Below, one piece after another: positions 1 to 5,727 of a DNA stretch of 6,521 bases. Each line of letters starts with the position of its first letter. The first letter of the stretch is position 1. Origin of the DNA: Chlamydiota bacterium (lineage in GTDB: Bacteria; Chlamydiota; Chlamydiia; Chlamydiales; SM23-39); assembly GCA_021772195.1 (NCBI GenBank), contig JAJFML010000124.1:1-6521 (forward strand), read 5' to 3'. The translations under genes and the position numbers were made by a program. The notes below the pieces were generated by a model. That model was not told the DNA's origin. It ran no database searches and was given only the letters and a program-made list of their open reading frames with translations.

Positions 1-70
1 CATCTGCATCGTGTGCAGAACTCAAAAGAAGTCCAAGTACGGCTAATGTCGAAAATAATTTTAATCGCAT
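1..70 (-). CDS. N-terminus of a secreted protein (partial, runs off the left edge)
   Basis: Only the first 23 codons are inside the window. Read on the minus strand from the ATG at 70-68, they give MRLKLFSTLAVLGLLLSSAH followed by Asp-Ala-Asp. This is a textbook Sec signal peptide: two basic residues (Arg2, Lys4), a hydrophobic core at about residues 5-16, and a small-residue region Ser-Ser-Ala at 17-19 suitable for signal peptidase I. No lipobox cysteine is visible. A ribosome binding site GGAG lies at 83-80, nine bases before the ATG, and a promoter-like pair lies further upstream (148-176). An earlier ATG at 86-84 reaches a stop after three codons, so 70 is the start. The mature protein is out of view, so its function and final location (periplasm, outer membrane or exported) cannot be told. 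It is transcribed divergently from nrdR. Confidence 0.72.
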   Translation of the reverse strand, partial: MRLKLFSTLAVLGLLLSSAHDAD

Positions 71-147
71 CTTTCAGGACTCCATAATAACTTTAATTTG
101 AAAAGCTCCTCACACAGCTCATGCTGAAAGAAGACTTCTTAAATTGC

Positions 148-176
148 AGCATATGAAATAATTTAGCTTTTGTAAA
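148..176 (-). promoter_or_regulatory. Candidate housekeeping-sigma promoter for the minus-strand secreted-protein gene
   Basis: On the minus strand TTTACA (176-171, five of six matches to TTGACA) is followed after exactly 17 bases by TATGCT (153-148, four of six matches to TATAAT). Transcription would start near 141 and give a leader of about 70 bases before the ATG at 70. A 13-base palindrome, AAGAAG-A-CTTCTT at 128-140, lies right at the predicted start and could be an operator or a short leader structure. The sequence fit is good, but AT-rich DNA yields such matches by chance. No equally good plus-strand promoter for nrdR was found. Confidence 0.42.
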
Positions 177-206
177 TTTATTTATTGAGAAATAGGTGAT
201 GAAGAG

Positions 207-228
207 CCATTTTTGACCCAAAAAATGG
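207..228. repeat. Short perfect inverted repeat in the divergent intergenic region
   Basis: CCATTTTT (207-214) and AAAAATGG (221-228) are exact inverse complements separated by six bases. An overlapping alternative pairing, ACCCA (216-220) with TGGGT (226-230), is also possible. Neither reading is followed by a T-run, so this is not an intrinsic terminator. Its position midway between the divergent genes would suit a protein-binding site. The arms are short and AT-rich, so chance is a real alternative. Confidence 0.25.
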
Positions 229-303
229 GTGGATGTTTCTATTGGAGCGTTTGTTTATGTTGCTGTATTTAAGTGATTTGTATTTTTAAGGGGAATAAAG
301 CTC

Positions 304-337
304 AAAAAAAAATGCTCATTTGATTAAAATGAGCATT
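304..337 (-). terminator. Terminator-shaped hairpin just upstream of nrdR (minus orientation)
   Basis: AATGCTCATTT (311-321) and AAATGAGCATT (327-337) form an 11-bp perfect stem with a 5-base loop. Read on the minus strand, the stem is followed by seven T residues (310-304), the layout of an intrinsic terminator. Read on the plus strand it is followed by A residues, so it would not terminate transcription towards nrdR. No minus-strand gene lies immediately to its right, which makes a terminator there odd. It may block antisense transcription leaving the nrdR operon, or act as a leader hairpin or operator for nrdR. The stem has only three G-C pairs, so it is not strong. Confidence 0.4.
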
Positions 338-356
338 AAAAACGAGCGAAGATCAG

Positions 357-839
357 ATGAAATGTCCCTTTTGTAGCCACGAAGAGTTAAAAGTGACGGA
401 CTCTAGAAATGCCAGTGAGATCAACGCAGTTCGAAGAAGACGTGAGTGTTTGAAGTGCCAAAGAAGGTTTACAACTTTTGAGTCGATCGATCTTACGATG
501 CAGGTCAAAAAGAGAGATGGCACCTATGAAGACTTTCAACAGGATAAACTCACAAGAGGATTGGAGTTTGCTTGTCGTCATACTAAGATTAGCCATGATC
601 AGGTACGTAAGATTGCCTATGAAATTACCAATCAACTGATAGAAAAACAGGTTAGAGTGGTAGAGTCGCAGGAACTCGGTGAAATAGTGATGGGACATTT
701 GCAGAAAGCAGATATGATTGCCTATATCCGATTTGCCTGCGTCTATCGAAGATTTAAGGATATCGATGAGCTTATGGAAGCGATTCGTTGTAACACACCT
801 AAGAATGAAGAGGATCGTTATGCCATTAAAGAAAAATGA
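357..839 (+). CDS. nrdR: Transcriptional repressor NrdR
   Basis: NrdR is a cytoplasmic nucleotide-sensing repressor that binds paired NrdR boxes in front of ribonucleotide reductase genes and lowers their expression when dATP/ATP signals sufficiency. The 160 residues match the family length (about 150-170). The N-terminal zinc ribbon has its four cysteines as Cys3-x2-Cys6 and Cys31-x2-Cys34, with the basic stretch RRRRE at 26-30 before the second pair. The ATP-cone domain follows at about 49-139, beginning with the diagnostic VKKRDG (50-55) and ending in VYRRFKDIDEL. The start is fixed by the canonical MKCPFC opening and by an in-frame stop at 330-332 with no ATG between. The ribosome binding site is weak (GAAG at 348-351). 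It is the first gene of the plus-strand run and overlaps dksA by 20 bases. I did not find a clear NrdR-box pair upstream. Confidence 0.95.
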   Translation: MKCPFCSHEELKVTDSRNASEINAVRRRRECLKCQRRFTTFESIDLTMQVKKRDGTYEDFQQDKLTRGLEFACRHTKISHDQVRKIAYEITNQLIEKQVRVVESQELGEIVMGHLQKADMIAYIRFACVYRRFKDIDELMEAIRCNTPKNEEDRYAIKEK

Positions 840-1191
840 GATTGAAAAATTTAAGAAGACGCTTCTTGAAATGAGAAAGGAGCTTGTGCATGTGCTCAAT
901 GAGACAAACCTCGAAGTAAAAGAGGGCGATCACTCAAAGGGATATTCACAGCACTCTGCAGATGAGGGAACCGACGATTTTGTAAAGTCGATCAACCTGG
1001 AAGTCTCTAACAAGGGCTTCAATATTCTAAGACAGATTGATCGAGCGCTAGAGAAAATTGAAGAGGGGACCTACGGTATCTGTGATATTTCAGAAGAAGA
1101 AATCCCTAAAAAGCGTTTGGATGCGGTTCCATATACTAATATGACAGTTGCCTCTCAAGAGCAGTTAGAAAGAGAGAAAGGAGCTTCATGA
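820..1191 (+). CDS. dksA: DksA/TraR-family RNA polymerase regulator lacking a complete zinc finger
   Basis: DksA-family proteins enter the secondary channel of RNA polymerase through a coiled coil and alter promoter kinetics, often with ppGpp. The 123-residue protein has a charged N-terminal helix (residues 4-30), the family tip region with GYSQHSADEGTDDF at 41-54, a second helix through LRQIDRALEKIEEGTYGIC (70-88), and the C-terminal domain. The globular zinc-finger region is degenerate: only Cys88 remains of the expected CxxC...CxxC set, with Ser91 and the stretch PYTNMTV (104-110) where cysteines would be. I recall the same reduction in chlamydial DksA-like proteins. The start at 820 is chosen because AAGAGG at 808-813 is six bases upstream and the protein then begins like its relatives; the frame is open back to an ATG at 718, but that part encodes unrelated sequence inside nrdR. 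Its stop overlaps the lspA start. Confidence 0.88.
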   Translation: MPLKKNEIEKFKKTLLEMRKELVHVLNETNLEVKEGDHSKGYSQHSADEGTDDFVKSINLEVSNKGFNILRQIDRALEKIEEGTYGICDISEEEIPKKRLDAVPYTNMTVASQEQLEREKGAS

Positions 1192-1691
1192 AGAGAAAAG
1201 GGACCCTATTTGGCGTGCTTTTAGCAATAGATCTATTCTCAAAATATTTTACTCATAAGTTTGTCCCTAAGATGAGCTGGATGGATACTTCTTATCCTTT
1301 TGGCGGCTTTGGTATTTTTAGAGATTTTTTAGGCGGAATTAGCCTATCGATTAACCATGTTGAGAATTTAGGTGCTGCATGGGGAATGTTTTCTTCTTAT
1401 ACTGAGCACCTCCTTCTTTTTCGCATCTTGATTGTTTTTGCTCTTTTAATCTACACGCTCTTTTTTAATCAGATTCCAGCTAGAGGGCTCGCTTTTTTGC
1501 TCATTATATGTGGTGCGATTGGAAATATATTAGGCTATTTTATCTATGGACATGTGATCGATATGTTCCATGTCAACCTTTGGGGATATACCTTCCCGGT
1601 GTTCAACGTCGCAGATGTTTGTATCACTCTCGGGATTGTCTCTCTTTTCCTAATGTCGTTTTCTCAAAAACATAAAGTAAGAGAAGCTTGA
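1188..1691 (+). CDS. lspA: Lipoprotein signal peptidase LspA (signal peptidase II)
   Basis: LspA is an inner-membrane aspartyl protease that removes signal peptides from diacylglyceryl-modified prolipoproteins. Its 167 residues fit the family. Visible motifs are Asp15-x3-Lys19 in the first membrane segment, NLGAAWG (60-66, the family's N-x-GaAf element), a second and third membrane segment at about 76-93 and 99-117, GHVIDMF with catalytic Asp125 (121-127), and FPVFNVADV with Asn140 and the second catalytic Asp143 (136-144), followed by a last membrane segment to about 158. An oddity is Gly116-Tyr117 where most members have the Asp-Arg of GNxxDR; Asn113 of that motif is kept. AAAGGAG (1177-1183) is four bases before the ATG, which overlaps the dksA stop as ATGA. 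The dksA-lspA order matches Chlamydia. Confidence 0.92.
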   Translation: MKRKGTLFGVLLAIDLFSKYFTHKFVPKMSWMDTSYPFGGFGIFRDFLGGISLSINHVENLGAAWGMFSSYTEHLLLFRILIVFALLIYTLFFNQIPARGLAFLLIICGAIGNILGYFIYGHVIDMFHVNLWGYTFPVFNVADVCITLGIVSLFLMSFSQKHKVREA

Positions 1692-1694
1692 AAA

Positions 1695-2336
1695 ATGGGA
1701 TATCATGCATCCAAATGGCAAAAGCTACAGGTCTTTTTATCAAAGGTGGAGCTGGAAAATCTTTTTTCTTCTCTAGAGAAAGTGCGTATCTTTCCATTAG
1801 GTAAGATTTTAAGTTTAGATGATCGGGAAGTGTCAATAGAGGAATATATAGGGCTTTACCAAAGAGGATTGGAAGATCTTTTTGATGGGAAAGAGCCCAA
1901 AACTCTTTTTACCGCCGCTTGGACAAATGATATCTTTGATCTTACAGAGGTCAAGACAAAAGATGGCCGAGCTCTTTGGCAAATAAAGAGACCAGTGATT
2001 CAAGTAAATCCTCACTTTTTTAGATATTCTCATGTAGATAAGGCCTTTAGGCCTAATGTCTATTCGGGAGATAGAGTTTTTTGGGGGCTTCAATTTGCTT
2101 TTCCTGGGATTTTTCAAGATGAGAAAAAGCAACTTTTTGAGACAAAAGAGTTTGTTAATTTTATCTATTTCACAAAACTTCGAAAGTGGATTCGAGATAA
2201 TACATTTGCAACTCCTTTTATCATTGATGGGATAAGAGTTATATCTCCCATGCGAATTGGGAGGGAGATATTAGGGACTTTAAAACACCCTCACCTAGTG
2301 CGAGAAAAAATTGAAATAGGAAGTTATGCGAATTGA
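1695..2336 (+). CDS. Conserved-looking protein of unknown function between lspA and cinA
   Basis: I do not recognise a family for this 213-residue protein. It has no signal peptide, no clear membrane segment and no cysteines, so a soluble cytoplasmic protein is likely. It is rich in aromatic residues and lysine/arginine. The most motif-like stretches are AAWTNDIFDLTEVK (74-87), IKRPVIQVNPHFFRYS (97-112) and SPMRIGREILGTLKHPHL (184-201). These look like constrained sequence, but none matches a catalytic signature I know. It is certainly translated in context: the ATG is three bases after the lspA stop, GAGAAG at 1681-1686 serves as ribosome binding site, and its 3' end overlaps cinA by 11 bases. 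Codon usage and composition look like the neighbours, so it is not an obvious recent arrival. It may be a Chlamydiota-restricted protein; that is inference. Confidence 0.8.
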   Translation: MGYHASKWQKLQVFLSKVELENLFSSLEKVRIFPLGKILSLDDREVSIEEYIGLYQRGLEDLFDGKEPKTLFTAAWTNDIFDLTEVKTKDGRALWQIKRPVIQVNPHFFRYSHVDKAFRPNVYSGDRVFWGLQFAFPGIFQDEKKQLFETKEFVNFIYFTKLRKWIRDNTFATPFIIDGIRVISPMRIGREILGTLKHPHLVREKIEIGSYAN

Positions 2337-3534
2337 AGTGATTGCTATTGCAAGTGAGATTTTAAGTGGCCAGGTGCTCAACACCAATGCGACATTTATC
2401 AGCCAAAAATTGAGAGACAAAGGGTATCTAACTTATAAGCACATAGTAATAGGGGATAATGAAGAGTGTATCAAAGAGGGGATCTTAAAAGCTCTTGAGA
2501 AATCGGACCTTATTATTGTGTCTGGCGGGCTGGGGCCCACGCTTGATGACATTACAAAACGCTCAGTTTCGGATCTTTTTCACTCATCACTCATTTTTGA
2601 TGAAGTGGTTGCAAAAGATCTTCGGACGCGGTTTCAAGACATCTCTCTTCTCGAAGAACAGATGATGGTGCCAGATAAGGCAGAAATTATGAGAAATCAT
2701 ATTGGCACAGCTTCAGGGTTTATCTTTTCAGAAAGAAATAAGCATGTGCTACTTCTCCCGGGCGTGCCTCATGAGCTGCAAGCAATGTTTGTAGAGTCTG
2801 CTTTGCCTCACATCGAAAAGCACTTTCCGTTAGATGAGCCTATCTATTCACTAAATTTGTCTGTATCTCTTCTATCTGAGCCAAAAATCGATCAGGTATT
2901 GAGAAAGATTCAAATGATGAATGAAACCGTTCAAATTGGCATCTATCCAAGGTTGAATCTTATAGACGTTACGCTAACAGCAAAAAAGAAAGAAGATTTA
3001 GAGCCATTGGCCCAAGAGCTGAAAAAGGAGCTCAAGACCTACCTTTTTGAAGAGGAGACTATTGAAAGAGCTCTTCATGAGGAGCTCATCTTATCTGGAG
3101 AAACCTTAGCTGTTGCAGAATCCTGTTCTGGGGGAAGAATTGCAAGTAGAATTACTCAAATGCCTGACTGTTCTAAATATTTTTTAGGATCGATTGTCTC
3201 TTATTCCAATGAGATGAAAGAGAGAGCTCTGGGGGTAGAAATTGGAAAAGACGGAGCTGTGAGCGAAAGTGTAGTTCTGCAAATGATTAAGGGAATAGAT
3301 GAGATGACAAATGCCGATTTTTCTGCGGCAGTATCTGGGATTGCAGGGCCAAATGGCGCGGAAAAAGAAAAGCCTGTTGGAACCGTTTGGATTGCTTTTA
3401 AGGCAGGGGGAAAGATCTACACTGGCAAGATGCAGTTTTCAGGAGATAGGAATAGCATTATTGAAATGACTGCAAACTTTGTCTTTGCCTCCATTTATAG
3501 ACTGATTAAATACCAAGCTGAGCCGGAGTTTTAA
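2326..3534 (+). CDS. cinA: CinA-family protein: MoCF-like domain plus NMN deamidase domain
   Basis: CinA proteins combine an N-terminal MoCF-like domain, reported to hydrolyse ADP-ribose-type pyrophosphates, with a C-terminal PncC domain that deamidates nicotinamide mononucleotide for NAD recycling. The 402 residues match a full-length two-domain CinA. The N-terminal domain (about 1-170) opens with MRIEVIAIASEILSGQVLNT and contains GGLGPTLDD (67-75) and LPGVPHE (144-150). The C-terminal domain (about 245-395) shows LAVAESCSGG (261-270) with the catalytic-type serine region, SGIAGPNG (337-344) and KPVGTVWIAF (349-358). The start at 2326 has AGGAAG at 2318-2323 directly upstream and lies inside the end of the preceding gene, so translation is probably coupled. 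In some bacteria cinA is linked to competence; nothing here shows such a role. Confidence 0.93.
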   Translation: MRIEVIAIASEILSGQVLNTNATFISQKLRDKGYLTYKHIVIGDNEECIKEGILKALEKSDLIIVSGGLGPTLDDITKRSVSDLFHSSLIFDEVVAKDLRTRFQDISLLEEQMMVPDKAEIMRNHIGTASGFIFSERNKHVLLLPGVPHELQAMFVESALPHIEKHFPLDEPIYSLNLSVSLLSEPKIDQVLRKIQMMNETVQIGIYPRLNLIDVTLTAKKKEDLEPLAQELKKELKTYLFEEETIERALHEELILSGETLAVAESCSGGRIASRITQMPDCSKYFLGSIVSYSNEMKERALGVEIGKDGAVSESVVLQMIKGIDEMTNADFSAAVSGIAGPNGAEKEKPVGTVWIAFKAGGKIYTGKMQFSGDRNSIIEMTANFVFASIYRLIKYQAEPEF

Positions 3535-4335
3535 GTGACATATCAACTGCTCGATAGCGGCTACTTAAGAAAGTTAGAAGCCTTTGGTGATATCATCTTA
3601 ATTAGGCCGTGTCCAATCGCTATTTGGGCTCCGAAATATCCCGATTTGTGGAAAAGTGCAAGAGGGACCTTTTCTAGAGAAAACGGTTGGCAAGGCAGCG
3701 TTCCAAAAGAGTGGAAGTGCACACTTGGAAATCTTGAGCTTCTCTTAGAGCCAACTGAGTTTGGTCATGTAGGCGTCTTTCCTGATCATCAGATGATTTG
3801 GAAGGAGATGGATCAGATGATAGAAAAAGATGACCAGGTTCTAAATCTATTTGCCTATACAGGAGTAGCTAGCTTAGTTGCTGCCAAAAAAAAAGGAAGA
3901 GTCGTTCACCTAGATGCATCGAAGCCATCTGTTGAATGGGCAAAAAAAAATGCCTCCCTAAATGGTTTAGATAAGGCAAATATCCGTTATATCGTAGATG
4001 ATGCGATGCAATTTGTAAAAAGAGAGATCAAAAGAGGAAAAAGCTACGAGGGGATTATTTTAGATCCGCCTAGTTTTGGAAGAGGCTCAAAAAATCAGGT
4101 CTTTAAAATCGAAAGAGATTTGATGCCACTTCTTCAAGGGTGTTTTAAACTTCTTTCGAAAAAAGCAAAGTTTCTCATTCTCTCTTGTCACACCCCTGGT
4201 TTTACTCCGACAGTACTTAGGCAAGTGATGAGCCAGGTTGCAAAAAGAGAGTCGCAGGCAGCAGAGATGTTTTTAACTTCGGAAAAAGGATTTGAGGTTC
4301 CAGTAGGATCATGCACAATTTTGAAAATGTTCTAG
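3535..4335 (+). CDS. Class I SAM-dependent methyltransferase, RlmI/RlmL-C-terminal-like (COG1092 type), without PUA domain
   Basis: The 266 residues contain a Rossmann-type methyltransferase of the group that includes RlmI and the C-terminal part of RlmL, which modify 23S rRNA bases. Motif I is LNLFAYTGVASLVAA (103-117), the acidic residue after strand 2 is in HLDASK (125-130), and the active-site-like motif is ILDPPSFGRG (175-184). The short form lacks the N-terminal PUA domain of RlmI (about 390-400 residues), so the exact target cannot be assigned and I give no symbol. An N-terminal region (1-85) with FGHVGVFPDHQ precedes the catalytic fold. The start is a GTG that abuts the cinA stop with no spacing; GGAG at 3525-3528 six bases upstream supports it. 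Two runs of nine A residues (3886-3894 and 3942-3950) lie inside the catalytic domain. It is the first of three adjacent likely RNA-modification genes. Confidence 0.87.
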   Translation: MTYQLLDSGYLRKLEAFGDIILIRPCPIAIWAPKYPDLWKSARGTFSRENGWQGSVPKEWKCTLGNLELLLEPTEFGHVGVFPDHQMIWKEMDQMIEKDDQVLNLFAYTGVASLVAAKKKGRVVHLDASKPSVEWAKKNASLNGLDKANIRYIVDDAMQFVKREIKRGKSYEGIILDPPSFGRGSKNQVFKIERDLMPLLQGCFKLLSKKAKFLILSCHTPGFTPTVLRQVMSQVAKRESQAAEMFLTSEKGFEVPVGSCTILKMF

Positions 4336-5120
4336 AAATTACAAGCGCACAAAATGAACGAGTGAAAAGAGCTGAAAAACTCAAAAATCGAAGAGATAGA
4401 AATAAGACGGGCTCTTTTCTAGTTGAGGGCTACCGAGAGCTTAAGGCGTGTATCGATGCCGGATGGGAAGTAGAGGAGCTCTTTTTTGCACCTTCTCTTT
4501 TCCTCAAAACAAATGAGCCTGCCCTTATAAAAAAAAGTAAGGCTGAGCTTGTACGTCTCAAGGAATCGATCTTTCAAAAACTATCTTATCGAGATCGTCC
4601 CGATGGGCTTTTAGCTATTGTGACGCAAAAAAAGAAAAAGATTGAGGATCTTGAAAAGGTGAAAAATCCCTTTTATATTGTGGCGGAAAGCATCGAAAAG
4701 CCTGGCAATTTGGGAACGATCTTGAGATCGTCCGACGCAGCTGGCACAGATGGAGTGATTGTCACAGATCCTTGTACTGATATTTTTAATCCTAACGTTG
4801 TAAGAGCAAGTATTGGCACGCTCTTTACGCAGCCTGTGGTGGTAGCTGATAATCGCGAGACCGAGGCTTTTCTAACTGAGCGAAATATCCAAGTCGTTGC
4901 AGCATCGCCACATGCAGATAAGGAATTTACGCATGAAGTGCTCACAGGTCCAGTCGCTGTGATCGTAGGCTCCGAGCAGTATGGACTCAGCGATACCTGG
5001 TACAAAAGAGCAGACCTCCATGTGAAAATTCCAATGAGGGGCAAAGCCGATTCTCTCAATGTTGCGCAAGCTACAACCCTTCTTCTCTATGAAATTCTAA
5101 GGCAAAGAGATGGATCTTAA
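4311..5120 (+). CDS. SpoU/TrmH-family RNA 2'-O-methyltransferase (RlmB/TsnR-like)
   Basis: SpoU enzymes transfer a methyl group from SAM to the 2'-OH of ribose in rRNA or tRNA using a knotted fold. The 269 residues show an N-terminal substrate-binding domain (about 8-105) opening with ITSAQNERVKRAEKL and GSFLVEGYREL, typical of the RlmB/TsnR group, then the catalytic domain. The three SpoU motifs are all present: ESIEKPGNLGTILRSSDAAG (126-145; Asn133 and Arg139), VIVGSEQYGLS (217-227) and IPMRGKADSLNVAQA (240-254; Ser248, Asn250). The target nucleotide cannot be read from the sequence, so no symbol is given. The ATG at 4311 overlaps the preceding gene by 25 bases; it is the only plausible start before the conserved ITSAQN, although AGGA at 4305-4308 is only two bases upstream. 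Its end overlaps the pseudouridine synthase gene by 11 bases. Confidence 0.92.
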   Translation: MHNFENVLEITSAQNERVKRAEKLKNRRDRNKTGSFLVEGYRELKACIDAGWEVEELFFAPSLFLKTNEPALIKKSKAELVRLKESIFQKLSYRDRPDGLLAIVTQKKKKIEDLEKVKNPFYIVAESIEKPGNLGTILRSSDAAGTDGVIVTDPCTDIFNPNVVRASIGTLFTQPVVVADNRETEAFLTERNIQVVAASPHADKEFTHEVLTGPVAVIVGSEQYGLSDTWYKRADLHVKIPMRGKADSLNVAQATTLLLYEILRQRDGS

Positions 5121-5727
5121 AATCCTCTATAGAGACAATCATATTATTGCAGCAGAAAAGCCCGCAGGTATTCTTACCCAAACAGATAAAAGAGAAAATT
5201 TGGAAGATGCACTCAAAGAGTGGGTAAAAAAAGAGTATGCTAAAAAAGGAGCTGTCTTTTTGCACGCCGTTCACAGATTAGATAAAGATGTATCGGGAAT
5301 CGTGCTCTTTGCCAAAACATCGAAAGCTCTCTCAAGGTTGAATGAACAGATGAGAGAAAGGGGGATGCGTAAGATCTACGTTGCAAAAGTTGAGGGCAGG
5401 CCAAAGGAAGGGATTTTGCGCGATTATCTTGTACACGATCACTTGAGAGCAAGGGTCTCTCGTGAAAAAGGAGCAAAACTCTGCGAGCTATCTGTTCGCG
5501 TTTTAAAAGAGGAGGAAGAGTCTATAGTTGAAGTAGAGCTCCATACTGGGCGCTACCATCAGATAAGAGCGCAACTAGCTCATGCAGGACACCCAATTAT
5601 TGGCGATACTAAATATGGTAGCACGAAAAAAAGATCTCGCATCTATCTTCACCATAGCGAGCTCACATTTATTCATCCTACTACAAAAGAAGAGATCAAA
5701 ATTAAATCAAAAGAGAAATTAAGTTGA
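5110..5727 (+). CDS. RluA-family pseudouridine synthase without S4 domain
   Basis: RluA-family enzymes isomerise uridine to pseudouridine in rRNA and/or tRNA. The 205-residue protein begins directly with the catalytic fold (LYRDNHIIAAEKPAGILTQT, 6-25), so there is no N-terminal S4 RNA-binding domain as in RluC/RluD; size and layout resemble the short RluA/TruC-type members. The catalytic motif is HRLDKDVSG (55-63) with nucleophile Asp58. Other family elements are KIYVAKVEG (88-96) and HTGRYHQIRAQLAHAGHPII (145-164), then GDTKYG (165-170). TAAGG at 5098-5102 is seven bases before the ATG, inside the end of the preceding methyltransferase gene. It is the last gene of the plus-strand run; its stop codon overlaps the 3' end of the convergent RING gene by 9 bases, leaving no intergenic space for a terminator. 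The RNA target is unknown. Confidence 0.93.
   Translation: MDLKILYRDNHIIAAEKPAGILTQTDKRENLEDALKEWVKKEYAKKGAVFLHAVHRLDKDVSGIVLFAKTSKALSRLNEQMRERGMRKIYVAKVEGRPKEGILRDYLVHDHLRARVSREKGAKLCELSVRVLKEEEESIVEVELHTGRYHQIRAQLAHAGHPIIGDTKYGSTKKRSRIYLHHSELTFIHPTTKEEIKIKSKEKLS

Noticed and set aside
242..290. Plus-strand promoter candidates for the nrdR operon (TTGGAG...TATTTA, TTGCTG...TATTTT)
   Set aside because: Matches are only three to four of six bases or the spacing is 15 bases; no candidate stands out, so none is annotated.
71..356. Small RNA or tRNA gene in the intergenic region
   Set aside because: No cloverleaf or stable long fold was seen; beyond the promoter, inverted repeat and hairpin listed, the stretch appears to be plain AT-rich spacer.
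718..819. Extended N-terminus for dksA starting at the ATG at 718
   Set aside because: It would add 34 residues encoded inside nrdR that resemble no DksA; the ATG at 820 has a well-spaced AAGAGG and gives the family-like start.
387..899. 170-codon open frame on the minus strand opposite nrdR and dksA
   Set aside because: It lies wholly opposite two well-supported genes and its translation shows no recognisable family; the plus-strand products are certain.
1833..2132. 99-codon minus-strand frame opposite the unknown gene
   Set aside because: Antisense to a gene with ribosome binding site and operon context; composition looks like a reverse-complement shadow.
4673..5069. Two minus-strand frames opposite the SpoU methyltransferase gene
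   Set aside because: The plus strand has all three SpoU motifs in this stretch; the antisense translations have no domain signs.
5071..5476. Minus-strand frames opposite the pseudouridine synthase gene
   Set aside because: They overlap the catalytic HRLDKD region of a clear RluA-family gene and lack their own support.
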